Below are positions 37,580 through 46,440 of a stretch of 64,000 nucleotides of DNA, in pieces (position 1 is the stretch's first letter; every line of letters starts with the position of its first letter). The position numbers and the translations under genes were made by a program. The stretch lies in the NCBI GenBank assembly GCA_964448115.1, contig CAYUVA010000012.1:23689-87688 (forward strand), in the 5' to 3' direction. The notes beneath the pieces were generated by a model, which did not search any database, had not been told where the DNA came from, and saw only the letters and a list, made by a program, of their open reading frames with translations. The DNA is from CAYUVA01 sp964448115 [NCBI: uncultured bacterium]. Its GTDB lineage: Bacteria; CAYUVA01.

Positions 37580-39961
37580 TTACCTCATCGCCTTTTCCAA
37601 GCCAGAAGTCCAGGGCATTATAAGCTGCCTTATCTCTAGGTCTATAAGCGCCTTATCCCGCTCAAGTATTGTAAATCTTTGCTCCGGGCGCGTCTCGCCT
37701 ATATAGCGATAATAAATGCCATAGTTGAGCAAGATGCGGTTGCATATCTCGTAGTTCTCCGGCGGTATCTCCAGGACAAATCCACCGCTCTCGGAGAAAA
37801 GCAGCTTATCTGCGCGCAGGTGGGAGCCTAAACGGCTAAGATCCACACTTATGCCAACAGATCCATTGGCCCTGGCTCCCATACACATCTCTGCCAGGCA
37901 GACAGCAAGCCCCCCATCAGAGATATCATGGCAGGCGCGAGCCAAAGACTGGTCGATTATATCGATGACCGCATGTATCATCCGGGTAGCCTCCTCGAAA
38001 TCGAAACGGGGCACATTAGCGCCCAATGAATCGAGATGGCTGCGATAGAAGGCTGAACCACCGCACTCATCTCTCCTGGCGCCAATGAGCAATAGTAGGT
38101 CGTTAGACGCCTTGAGCTGCATGGTGATCGCTTTGCTGAAGTCATCGAGCAGCCCCACGGCACATATTATTGGAGAGGGATCTATCCCAACTCCGCTAGC
38201 GGATCTATTGTACAGGCTCACATTCCCACTCACTATCGGGCAAGGTTGACCTGGATAATCCTTTAGCCTGATGCCCTTTGCTGCCTCAGCGACCCCCCTT
38301 ATCCCTTCCTCGAACTGCCAATAGCTGACCGGGTGCGTTGGATTGCCGAAGTTAAGGCAGTCGGTCAACCCGATCGGCTTGGCACCGACCGCTGCCACAT
38401 TGCGCATCGCCTCGAAGACCGCATTTGCGCCTCCCCAGTAGGGATCGATCCGTCCATAGAACGGATTATTATCCGTGGCGATTGCGATCCCGCATCTGCC
38501 ACCATATTCAAGCAAGGGGGCAATGACGCCAGCATCGGCTTCACCGCTCCTTATTACGGCATTGCCCTGCACCTCTGTGTCGTAGTAATTGTAAATGTAA
38601 GCCTTGCAGGCTATCTCGGGCATCTCCAGGATGCGTAAAAGAACGCTCCCCAGGTCTTCGGGCATAGGGAATACCGGCTCATTTAGCTTTATCTGTGGCT
38701 TTTCTCTTGGGTGATCCTCGCTAATGGCGCCGACCAGCTTGCAAACCGGCACAGCTACTACCGGCTCACCATCATGCAACAATATGTAGTCAGGCTCATC
38801 GATGACCTCTCCGATGATCCTGGCGCAGGCGCCCTGCGATATCTTAGGCAGTTCCCAGTCATGGTTATAGATATGCAAAACTTGCTTGGAGAATTCCCTG
38901 GGCACCATGAGCAGGTATCTTTCCTGGGTCTCTGCGCAGGCGATGACCTCAGGGGGCAGGTTTTCAATAGCAACATGCACCCTGTCGAGGTAGATGCGTA
39001 CTCCCAGATTGCCAGCGGCAGCCATCTCACTGGAAGCGCAGGCAAGCCCGGCGCCACCCAGGTCCTTGAAGCCGACCGCATATCCAAGTTCCTTAGCCTT
39101 ATCAAGCACTGCCCGGTTAGCCTTTCTCATGGCAAGGACATTCTTCAGGAAGGGATCATGAACCTGCACCGCTCCCTGTTTCTCTATATCCTTATCGGTA
39201 TCCATATCCTCCGAGGCAAAGGCAGCTCCGCCGAATCCGCTTGCATCGGTAGGTTTCCCGACCAGAATGACATCATAAGGCATATCGGCAGCGGCAGGCG
39301 GCGCCTTGCTATGGATGATATCATCGTAGGCGACCCTGCCGATGGCGACTACATTGACCAGGCAGTTGTCATCGAAGCTCTCGTTGAAGTAAACATCTCC
39401 ACCGAGATTGGGGACGCCGAGTGCATTGCCGTATTCCATAATCCCCTCGACTACACCGCCGGCGATCCACTTGGTGCGAGCGCTATGTTTTCCCTTGGGA
39501 TCGCCAAATCGCAGGGGATCGAGTACACCGATAACATCAGCGCCCATGCAGTCAACATCACGAACGATGCCGCCGATGCCGGTTGCAGCCCCTTCAACTG
39601 GGAGCACCTGTGAGGGATGGTTATGGCTCTCATGCCCGATGACAAGGCACCATTTTACACCATTGATCTCCTCTATGAAGAGGATGCCGGCATCCTCCTG
39701 CGGACCCTGTGCAACTGTTGGACCATCGGTATGGAAGTACTTCTTCAGGAATGCCCGGCTGCTCTTGTACGAGCAGTGCTCGCTCCACTCGCCGTTGAAT
39801 ATGTAAAGCTCGACCAGTGATGGATTTCTGCCTAGCAGGTCCTTTATCTTGAGCACCTCTTGTGCGCTGAGCACCAGATCACGTGCCTTGAGGTACTCGG
39901 CAAGCTCGTCCTTGCTCTTGAAGTCCTCCAGCTTGAGGACATTTCGTAGATCTTCAGCCAT
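37580..39961 (-). CDS. purL: Phosphoribosylformylglycinamidine synthase, large subunit
   Basis: The 793-residue protein is of the small PurL type, which needs separate PurS and PurQ. It has the N-terminal EWSEHCSYKSSRAFL, the ATP/FGAR-binding HESHNHPSQVLPVEGAATG, NLGGDVYFNESFDDN, and the second-half GSGVIAP-type, PIVSGNVSLYN and DISDGGLAV segments. It converts FGAR to FGAM with ATP and ammonia in purine synthesis. It is the first gene of the purL-purQ-purS-GT2 unit. About 520 bases separate it from the divergent transporter gene; no purine riboswitch core is visible there. Confidence 0.94.
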   Translation of the reverse strand: MAEDLRNVLKLEDFKSKDELAEYLKARDLVLSAQEVLKIKDLLGRNPSLVELYIFNGEWSEHCSYKSSRAFLKKYFHTDGPTVAQGPQEDAGILFIEEINGVKWCLVIGHESHNHPSQVLPVEGAATGIGGIVRDVDCMGADVIGVLDPLRFGDPKGKHSARTKWIAGGVVEGIMEYGNALGVPNLGGDVYFNESFDDNCLVNVVAIGRVAYDDIIHSKAPPAAADMPYDVILVGKPTDASGFGGAAFASEDMDTDKDIEKQGAVQVHDPFLKNVLAMRKANRAVLDKAKELGYAVGFKDLGGAGLACASSEMAAAGNLGVRIYLDRVHVAIENLPPEVIACAETQERYLLMVPREFSKQVLHIYNHDWELPKISQGACARIIGEVIDEPDYILLHDGEPVVAVPVCKLVGAISEDHPREKPQIKLNEPVFPMPEDLGSVLLRILEMPEIACKAYIYNYYDTEVQGNAVIRSGEADAGVIAPLLEYGGRCGIAIATDNNPFYGRIDPYWGGANAVFEAMRNVAAVGAKPIGLTDCLNFGNPTHPVSYWQFEEGIRGVAEAAKGIRLKDYPGQPCPIVSGNVSLYNRSASGVGIDPSPIICAVGLLDDFSKAITMQLKASNDLLLLIGARRDECGGSAFYRSHLDSLGANVPRFDFEEATRMIHAVIDIIDQSLARACHDISDGGLAVCLAEMCMGARANGSVGISVDLSRLGSHLRADKLLFSESGGFVLEIPPENYEICNRILLNYGIYYRYIGETRPEQRFTILERDKALIDLEIRQLIMPWTSGLEKAMR

Positions 39962-39996
39962 CGAAATCCTTTGATATCGTAATTAAGTTGTGCAGT

Positions 39997-40025
39997 AAAC
40001 TAGGACAAGGTATATGGAAAGTCAA
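39997..40025 (-). promoter_or_regulatory. Possible promoter of the purL operon
   Basis: On the minus strand TTGACT (40025-40020) and TAGTTT (40002-39997) are separated by 17 bases. The -35 is good and the -10 weak (3 of 6). Transcription would begin near 39990, about 29 bases ahead of purL. An alternative is the strong extended -10 TGATATAAT near 40350, which would leave a leader of about 380 bases. Confidence 0.3.
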
Positions 40026-40054
40026 GAGAATCAAAAATCCACACGGTGCTACCC

Positions 40055-40183
40055 TATCACTTTATCACTCTATCACTTATCAATTCTTTCCATGTGATTT
40101 CTGTGTCTTGGTTGTAATGTTCTTTTTTCCTACCTCACGCCTTCCCTCCTTTATCACTCTATCAATCTACCACTCTATCACTT
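40055..40183. repeat. Two clusters of an 8-base tandem repeat, TATCACTC type
   Basis: The first cluster (40055-40086) has TATCACTT, TATCACTC, TATCACTT and a diverged ATCAATTC. The second (40152-40183) has TATCACTC, TATCAATC, TACCACTC and TATCACTT. They stand 65 bases apart in the divergent purL-MFS gap (39962-40482), which is otherwise A/T-rich and without a convincing gene. Unit length and degeneracy match the ACGCAAAG clusters at 20.7 kb, but the sequence differs. A dyad CTTGAT-TAT-ATCAAG just after TTGACA near 40330 may be an operator. Confidence 0.7.
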
Positions 40184-40482
40184 TTCAAGAACTTTTTAGT
40201 CCCTTGTTTTTCTGCTATTGTTTTTAGTAGGGCGAAGCCAGCATTGTTTGTGATATTTTTATCTCTGGTTTGGAGTTTGAATTTTGCATTGAAATTTTTT
40301 ATCATCAGCACATCTCGTGGGTATTTATTTTGACACCTTGATTATATCAAGCAATCCAAGAACCTGCGAGGTTTTCTTGCATCATAAATCCGATCAAACC
40401 GAAGATTTGGGGTTCCCACAAAGGAGTGCATATTTGTACGCTCAGGCTGCAATGGATATAGTAAGAACTTGTTGTTATCGAT

Positions 40483-41715
40483 ATGTCGCTTAATACACGA
40501 AAAAACGACCTTCTGATATCTCTTAAGGGACAAGGCTTGACTCGAAGGGTGCTTGCGATCTCCATGGTGCGCCTAAGCGATGCGCTGAGCAATAGCCTGC
40601 TGATGATCGTGATACCACTGATCATTCATGATCTCCATGCAGAGGGATTCAAGGAGCTTCCACGAGAGACATTGGTCGGCATCGCCATAGCTGTTTATGG
40701 CTTTACAATGGCTCTAGGACAGCGCCCCATGGCTAATCTAACCGACCGTATCGGTCGCCGCAAGCCGTTTATCTTGGCTGGTTTGCTAGCATTGGCTCTA
40801 ATTACCTTCTCTTACGGCATGGTCGAGTCCTACCCTCAATTAATAATGCTGCGCTTCCTCCACGGCATGGCAGCAGCCACCATCATACCGGCATCCCTGG
40901 GGTTGCTGGTAAAATTCAGCTCTCAGCAGAGCAGAGGCGGCTCCATGGGATTTTATACGACCTTTAGAGGATTGGGATTTTTTCTTGGTCCTATCCTTAG
41001 CGGTTATATAACCGTGACTTATGGCAGGAGTTGGGTATTTGCTACCGGTGCATTCTTTGTTGTCCTCGGCTTTTTGTTCATGCTAACCGTGGGGGAGGGA
41101 TCCCGCCGCACATCTGCTCAAGCTGATGAGGAATCGATGCCGGGAAATGAGATGGCTGCTTTGGCGACAAGCCACATGATCCTCGCCGTGGTCAGTTTCG
41201 CATGGGGATTTGGCATGACCATGATGACCACCCTGGAGAATGAGTTCAATGAGCGGCTTGGTCAGGATGCCTTTCACTTTGGTATCGCCTTCTCTGCCAT
41301 GGTTCTGGTGCGCCTATTCTTGCAGTTTCCCTTTGGCAGGTTAAGTGATCGGATTGGCAGGAAGAGGGTTATCATGTTGGGGCTTTGCCTGATGGCGCCA
41401 GCTACAATACTACTTGGCTATGCTCCTAGTACTGAATGGCTGATCTTCTTTCGTGCCTTGCAGGGTATCGGTTCGGCTGCATTAGCATCGCCGCTTTTCG
41501 CATTAGCAGCCGATCTATCCCAGGCAGGCAAGGAAGCCCAGCAGGTGAGTTTGATCGCAACCGGCTTCGGATTGGGGCTTGCTAGCGGTCCCTTGGTTAC
41601 AGGATTCCTGGCTGGTTACGTATCCTTCTACTGTCCCTTTTATGTCGCAGCAGCCATGACCCTTCTAGGCGCTCTGTTTGTATGGTTAATAGTTCCGGGA
41701 ACTAGTGCTAGGTAG
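40483..41715 (+). CDS. MFS transporter
   Basis: The 410-residue protein has 12 predicted membrane helices in two sets of six and the loop 2-3 signature twice: NLTDRIGRRKPF in the first half and GRLSDRIGRKRVI in the second. The middle loop (about 205-235) is short and charged. MFS proteins exchange small solutes, drugs or sugars against ions; the substrate is not indicated. It is divergent from purL across the repeat-rich gap. No good ribosome site precedes ATG 40483. The SDR gene follows after 61 bases. Confidence 0.85.
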   Translation: MSLNTRKNDLLISLKGQGLTRRVLAISMVRLSDALSNSLLMIVIPLIIHDLHAEGFKELPRETLVGIAIAVYGFTMALGQRPMANLTDRIGRRKPFILAGLLALALITFSYGMVESYPQLIMLRFLHGMAAATIIPASLGLLVKFSSQQSRGGSMGFYTTFRGLGFFLGPILSGYITVTYGRSWVFATGAFFVVLGFLFMLTVGEGSRRTSAQADEESMPGNEMAALATSHMILAVVSFAWGFGMTMMTTLENEFNERLGQDAFHFGIAFSAMVLVRLFLQFPFGRLSDRIGRKRVIMLGLCLMAPATILLGYAPSTEWLIFFRALQGIGSAALASPLFALAADLSQAGKEAQQVSLIATGFGLGLASGPLVTGFLAGYVSFYCPFYVAAAMTLLGALFVWLIVPGTSAR

Positions 41716-41776
41716 CAGATGCTACCAATATAGTTAAAGATAATGTATCCTTCTGGGTAAAAGGGAGGGACGAAGT

Positions 41777-42856
41777 ATGTCAAAGGTTCTGGTTACCGGT
41801 GCCTGCGGTTTTCTCGGCACCCATCTGGTTGAGGAATTTATTGCTGCTGGATACGATCTCAAAGCCACTGACCTGCCAGATATGGATTCAGACTTCGTTA
41901 CCGGGCTGGGAGCTGAATTTATACCATCTGATGTAACCGACATCGACTCGCTGCGCAAGGTAGTAAAGGGCTGCGATATCGTAGTACACAATGCTGGCAT
42001 CTTCGATTTCAGCGCGTCGAGGGAGCTTCTTTTCGATGTCAATTGCGGTGGGGTTCATAACATGGCAAAAGCTTCCTTGGAGGCTGGCTTAAAGCGCTTC
42101 ATAATAATAAGCTCGGTAGCGGTCTATGGCTCCCCTGCCTACATCCCCATCGATGAAGAGCATCCTAAAGCGCCCTCTAACAACTACGGTCTATCCAAGT
42201 ATGCCGGGGAGTTGGCTGCATTCAAGTACTACCACGAGAACGGTCTGCCGGTTACATCCTTGCGCCCCACACTCATTTATGGTCCCCGCAGCACTTATGG
42301 TCATGCCTGTTTCCTCGCTTTGGCTCAACTGGTAAAATGGAGGCTCAAGCGGTTACCACTTTTGGGCATCAAGGGAGGCTTTTACGCTCATGCAGTTCAT
42401 GCAGAGGATGTGGCACGGGCTGCGGTGTTGGTTGCACAAAATGATCGCGCCATCGGGGGCGCCTACAACCTGGTCGATGATACTCCTTTGACAGTCGAGC
42501 AGTATCTCCAATCCTTGATTGAGCCATTCGGATTAAGTCCCCTATTCAAATTCCCAATTTTCAAACCAATCTGGCGCGGTTGCGCAGCCATGTTGGTCAA
42601 ACATTCAAGGTGGGCGATCAATCTACTAAATAGGCGATTGCAACACCTTTTTGACAGAATGTGCCAGCAGTTTGAGCTTCGTACTCCCTTAAGACCGCGC
42701 CTGGACATCGAGTACATCGATTATTCACGCCAGGACATGATCTTCTCCAACCAGAGACTGAAAAAACTTGGCTTCAAGTTCAACTATCCCGACTTCAGGA
42801 CTGGTATAGCTGAGACGGTGCAATGGTATAAGGACAATGGGTGGTTGGTCAGATAA
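41777..42856 (+). CDS. NAD(P)-dependent epimerase/dehydratase (extended SDR)
   Basis: The 359-residue protein has the extended SDR pattern: nucleotide-binding VLVTGACGFLGTHL at the N-terminus, ATDLPD ending strand 2, VVHNAGIFDF, the catalytic pair in YGLSKYAGELAAF (YxxxK), and SLRPTLIYGPRST. The C-terminal 100 residues are longer than in sugar epimerases and resemble 3-beta-hydroxysteroid dehydrogenase-type SDRs. GGGAGG lies about eight bases ahead of the start. Possible substrates are nucleotide sugars or polycyclic lipids such as sterol- or hopanoid-like ones; the sequence does not decide. Confidence 0.85.
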   Translation: MSKVLVTGACGFLGTHLVEEFIAAGYDLKATDLPDMDSDFVTGLGAEFIPSDVTDIDSLRKVVKGCDIVVHNAGIFDFSASRELLFDVNCGGVHNMAKASLEAGLKRFIIISSVAVYGSPAYIPIDEEHPKAPSNNYGLSKYAGELAAFKYYHENGLPVTSLRPTLIYGPRSTYGHACFLALAQLVKWRLKRLPLLGIKGGFYAHAVHAEDVARAAVLVAQNDRAIGGAYNLVDDTPLTVEQYLQSLIEPFGLSPLFKFPIFKPIWRGCAAMLVKHSRWAINLLNRRLQHLFDRMCQQFELRTPLRPRLDIEYIDYSRQDMIFSNQRLKKLGFKFNYPDFRTGIAETVQWYKDNGWLVR

Positions 42857-43039
42857 TATCCTCCACAATCTAATAAAGGTGAGCACATTATATTCCTTAA
42901 GACTGGGATAGGTTCACGCAAAGAGGGGTTGACTTATCAATATTCGAGTAATATGAAGGGATTCGTACTAGTCGAACCGATATGGGAACAAAACAGACCA
43001 GTTCTTTGTTTATCAATAATTGGCAGAAACCTTGGCATT

Positions 43040-43186
43040 ATGGACGAGGAGAATTCAGAAAAGATGATGAAAAAAAATCAGCAGGGAACCGATGATTTCG
43101 GATGGCGCTTCCATCTGGGTCCGCTGGCTATCTCAGCAGTTATCACGCTGCTTTTCTATATCTTCGTGCTGATATTCTTCAAATGA
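43040..43186 (+). CDS. Small single-helix membrane protein
   Basis: About 48 residues: a charged N-terminal segment (MDEENSEKMMKKNQQGTDDF), then one membrane helix (LAISAVITLLFYIFVLIFF) ending in a single Lys. The type is N-in with a C-terminal anchor. I do not recognise the family. ATG 43040 is preferred because the upstream frame from 42929 reads through an 8-base repeat unit and is not convincing; ATG 43064, after GAGGAG, is another option. It lies 42 bases before the FmdB-like gene. Small proteins of this kind often assist larger membrane complexes. Confidence 0.55.
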   Translation: MDEENSEKMMKKNQQGTDDFGWRFHLGPLAISAVITLLFYIFVLIFFK

Positions 43187-43228
43187 TGTCTATGCTGCTC
43201 ATTTTGCTAGAAAAGGAGGTCTAAAATC

Positions 43229-43540
43229 ATGCCGATATACGAATACAAGTGCGATTCCTGCGGTAGAATCTTCGAGGTATTGCAGGGCTTCGGTGAAGCA
43301 CCGGTAAAGACCTGTAAGTTCTGCGGTAAAAAGGTACATAAAATCATATCTCCAGCAGGCTTTATTCTCAAAGGTCCCGGCTTTTATGTGAACGATTACC
43401 CCTCCAAGGACAGAGAAAAAGCGCTGCGCAGCGAAAATAATAATTCAGGGCATACATCAAGATCCAAGACCAGTTCCTCATCAGATACTAAGCAAACAAA
43501 GGAAAAAGAGAAATCGAAGGACACCACCTCGGCGGCATAA
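43229..43540 (+). CDS. FmdB-family zinc ribbon protein
   Basis: The 103-residue protein begins MPIYEYKCDSCGRIFEV and continues with TCKFCGKK, forming the four-Cys zinc ribbon of the FmdB family. After ILKGPGFYVNDY comes a low-complexity charged Ser/Lys/Thr-rich tail, as is common in the family. Family members are suspected regulators, but the function is not established. A strong ribosome site AAAAGGAGG lies about nine bases ahead of the start. Confidence 0.88.
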   Translation: MPIYEYKCDSCGRIFEVLQGFGEAPVKTCKFCGKKVHKIISPAGFILKGPGFYVNDYPSKDREKALRSENNNSGHTSRSKTSSSSDTKQTKEKEKSKDTTSAA

Positions 43541-43569
43541 GCAAAGCGTGAAATAAAGTCCGTATCGGG

Positions 43570-44922
43570 TTACATGCCCTGGATATAGCCGAGACTCTTA
43601 AGCAGCTCCAATCGTTCAGCATCCTGTGGCGAGCGCTTAGGCTTAAAAGATGCGCTTTCATTCAGATCGACCTGGTAGCTATCGATAAAATCTAGCTTTT
43701 GTGTGGTTAGGAAATCCTTGGTAAAAAGCTCGCCCAGTACTTTACCGTCCATATCCCTTGCCACTGGCAATCCAAAGTAATATAAAAGGGTCGGTGTAAT
43801 ATCCAGCACTGATGCTCGTTTAATCCTGGTTCCCTTTCTAATTCCCTTGCCGAAGGCGATGATGACTCCATTGATGCTGTGCCAGCCGTAAATACCCCTT
43901 CTTATTATATCATCGCCCACCTGGATCGGCTCGGTTGGATCGTAATCCCTGAAACCATGGTCTGAAACCACCATTAAAAGCGTATCATCATCCACCAGTT
44001 TCATGAGTTCACCAAGATAGCGATCCAGCACCCTGTAGTAATTCAATATCACCTTGCCAGCGAATAGCTTGTATTTCTCTTCCATTGATGTTGGATTAAG
44101 CTTACCTTTATTCATCTGTCTATATCGACGATAGTCCTTCCAGTACCAATGAGAGAGCATATCGGCTCCCTCGTAATAGACTGCCAGGAACCTCGGATGC
44201 TTGTTTTCCCACAAGTACTTGCCTATTTTATGATAACTAAGGTCCTTGAAATACATGGTGAATGAGCCGGTCTGAGTCAGGATGTTATCCTTGAGGAGCA
44301 ACTCCATCTCCTTTTCACCGCGTTTGGTATGCATCAAAGGAAGTATCTCCTCGAAGAAACCTGGCGGATAAACCGAGGAAGCATAAGTATTGTTGGCATC
44401 TATGGCGAAAACCGGCCAGCCGGATCCCTCATCCTTCTGGCGCAACGGATAGGTAACATCGGAGCAGATATACCCTCTTATCTCTTCTGGCGGATAGGTA
44501 ACCCAGAAGCCGACAATACCTGGGATCATATTATGCTCGCTGAGCAGGTTCCAGATCGCCTTGGTTCTTCTCATGTTGGACGACACCGGCGCCAGATCTC
44601 CCTTTTCAGTCTGCACCGTGAAACTCCTGATGCCGTGAACTTGAGGGCTATAGCCGGTCATTATGCTGGTCCATATCGCCGGCGAAAACATCGGCTCGAT
44701 GCTTGTAAGAACGCCACTGGAGCCTTGGGTTATCATTCGTTCGAAGTTGGGAAGCTCGCCAGCATCGCGAAGCTGATCGATTATCTCCCAATCAATACCG
44801 TCGAAACCTAGTAGTATTGCCTTTCTTTCAGCTCCCGAATTCCTCTTATGACAAGCTAAGCCACCCTGAAGCAAGAGCATGCAGATAAGCAAAGCTGCTA
44901 TCTTTGTATATACACATCTCAT
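43570..44922 (-). CDS. Phosphodiesterase-family lipoprotein
   Basis: The 450-residue protein has a lipoprotein signal peptide (MRCVYTKIAALLICMLLLQG then lipobox LAC with Cys at about 24). The mature part is of the alkaline-phosphatase/type I phosphodiesterase superfamily: the metal Asp in LLGFDGIDW, the nucleophile position in MFSPAIWTS (Ser instead of Thr), VVSDHGFRDYD and ITPTLLYYFGLPV. It ends LKSLGYIQG, like the cytoplasmic homologue at 23.5-25.2 kb. It probably acts in the periplasm on a phosphodiester in glycan or lipid material. Confidence 0.83.
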   Translation of the reverse strand: MRCVYTKIAALLICMLLLQGGLACHKRNSGAERKAILLGFDGIDWEIIDQLRDAGELPNFERMITQGSSGVLTSIEPMFSPAIWTSIMTGYSPQVHGIRSFTVQTEKGDLAPVSSNMRRTKAIWNLLSEHNMIPGIVGFWVTYPPEEIRGYICSDVTYPLRQKDEGSGWPVFAIDANNTYASSVYPPGFFEEILPLMHTKRGEKEMELLLKDNILTQTGSFTMYFKDLSYHKIGKYLWENKHPRFLAVYYEGADMLSHWYWKDYRRYRQMNKGKLNPTSMEEKYKLFAGKVILNYYRVLDRYLGELMKLVDDDTLLMVVSDHGFRDYDPTEPIQVGDDIIRRGIYGWHSINGVIIAFGKGIRKGTRIKRASVLDITPTLLYYFGLPVARDMDGKVLGELFTKDFLTTQKLDFIDSYQVDLNESASFKPKRSPQDAERLELLKSLGYIQGM

Positions 44923-45010
44923 GCTAGAATGAACTTAAAGCGCATTATGCGATCTTAAGCAAGTCATAATTTTCATTGCAAATTTTCGCCTTGCCATTAA
45001 GATATCGAAT

Positions 45011-46312
45011 ATGAAAAGTGAGCTTTTAAGATCGCCTACCGATATTTTCATACGCTACCTGCCTATCCTGCATATCGCTGATGCTATACGCCAGAAAGAT
45101 GAGCAGCTTGAGATCCTCGATGTTGGAGGGGCTAATGGTATTGCTGCAGAATTGCTCGAAAAAGATAGTGTCATTATAGCAGACCTGGCTGCCTTCGAGC
45201 ACGAAAACATGGTCATCGCCGATGCTGCCCGGCTACCATTCGTAGATGATACATTCGATATAGCCATCAGCATCGATACACTTGAACACATACACCCAAC
45301 ATCACGCGAAAAGGTCATGGAAGAGGTGCTGCGGGTCTGCATACGGGGAGCTTTGCTGGTTTTTCCCTATAACCACACGCAGATAGTGAAAGCGGAGCGA
45401 AAAATTCTTGAATTCCAGGATCATCTGGGCATAGATGCTCGATTCCTTCATGAACATGAAGAGTATGGCTTGGTCAAGATCAGTCAAGTGGAGGGATATC
45501 TAGCTCGAACAGGCTACGCCTATGAGCGTTTGCCGCTTAGCGCTTTGACCTTATGGTTACTAGAGCATGTTCTGGAGGGCTTTTTAGGGTATCTTCCAAT
45601 GGGTGAAGAACTGCTTAATGCTGCCTATCAGCTTACCAACCGCTGCCTCATGGAGAGCTTGTCCATCGGGTTGCCCTATCGAATGGGGTATTTTATAGGA
45701 AAATCGATAAATCCAGGGCAGGTTATGCAACAGGTAACTCGTACAAAGAAAAAAAGGACTGTTCCTGCGCGGGAAATTAACCAGTTTATCAAGGCGATAA
45801 TAGGATCAAGGCAAGGCTATTCAGAGATGGTCGCCTACTGCGAGCAAGCCAAAGACGAGATTCGACAACAACATGAAGAACTGGAAAAACATGCAAGCTA
45901 CCAGAGGGAGCTTCTACAGGTAATTAGTGAGCTAAAACAAACCATTGAGCAGATGCGCCAGGAGTTCCAAGAGAAGAACGACCATATAGATAGGCTGCAA
46001 ACCTATATCAAGAAGCTGGAAGGTCAATATGCCCAGGCCATTATAAGCACAGAATCCCTGGTGGAGCAGATAAATCACCTCAAACACAAAATTAGGCAGC
46101 TCAATGAAGAAAGCCAACTGCGAAACGAGTACATTAGTAAATTGGAGGCTGAAGATAAGCAAAAAGGAGAATACATAGAAAAACAAGGTAGAGACTACCG
46201 AGACTTAGAAAGGCGATTTGCCGATCTCGAGGAGGAATTCAGGAACCTACAACAGAAATATGAATATATTACCAACCATAGGCTCTATAGGCTCATAGAA
46301 AGATTTATGTAA
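45011..46312 (+). CDS. SAM-dependent methyltransferase with long coiled coil
   Basis: The 433-residue protein has a class I methyltransferase domain at about 1-190: SAM-binding LEILDVGGANG (about 33-43), DAARLPFVDDTFDIAISIDT and LEHI. The region from about 245 is almost wholly heptad-like (EQAKDEIRQQHEELEKH and similar) and must be a long coiled coil. Such tails are seen in surface-polysaccharide methyltransferases and chain-length modules, where the coil acts as a scaffold. It precedes a GT4 gene on the same strand, which supports glycan modification. Confidence 0.8.
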   Translation: MKSELLRSPTDIFIRYLPILHIADAIRQKDEQLEILDVGGANGIAAELLEKDSVIIADLAAFEHENMVIADAARLPFVDDTFDIAISIDTLEHIHPTSREKVMEEVLRVCIRGALLVFPYNHTQIVKAERKILEFQDHLGIDARFLHEHEEYGLVKISQVEGYLARTGYAYERLPLSALTLWLLEHVLEGFLGYLPMGEELLNAAYQLTNRCLMESLSIGLPYRMGYFIGKSINPGQVMQQVTRTKKKRTVPAREINQFIKAIIGSRQGYSEMVAYCEQAKDEIRQQHEELEKHASYQRELLQVISELKQTIEQMRQEFQEKNDHIDRLQTYIKKLEGQYAQAIISTESLVEQINHLKHKIRQLNEESQLRNEYISKLEAEDKQKGEYIEKQGRDYRDLERRFADLEEEFRNLQQKYEYITNHRLYRLIERFM

Positions 46313-46440
46313 CAAGATAATGTTTTCCTTCATTTTTAGGGCTTGCATTCTGAGCAAAATACCCAGGGAGCCGTACCTGTAAATTTTACTTGCATGAATA
46401 ATTTATTATGTTACTATTGTTATAGAGAAGGCAGGCAGAA

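Noticed and set aside
38711-39613. 300-codon open frame antisense to purL
   Set aside because: It lies wholly inside the well-supported purL gene on the other strand, and its peptide has no recognisable motif. It is a codon-bias shadow.
40055-40183. CRISPR array
   Set aside because: Units are 8 bases, contiguous and degenerate, without spacers or cas genes.
40345-40356. Minus-strand TGATATAAT as main purL promoter
   Set aside because: The extended -10 is perfect, but no -35 fits and the leader would be about 380 bases without a known riboswitch. Kept only as an alternative.
39962-40482. Purine riboswitch ahead of purL
   Set aside because: No conserved purine-aptamer core (three-way junction with its typical loop words) could be found in the minus-strand leader.
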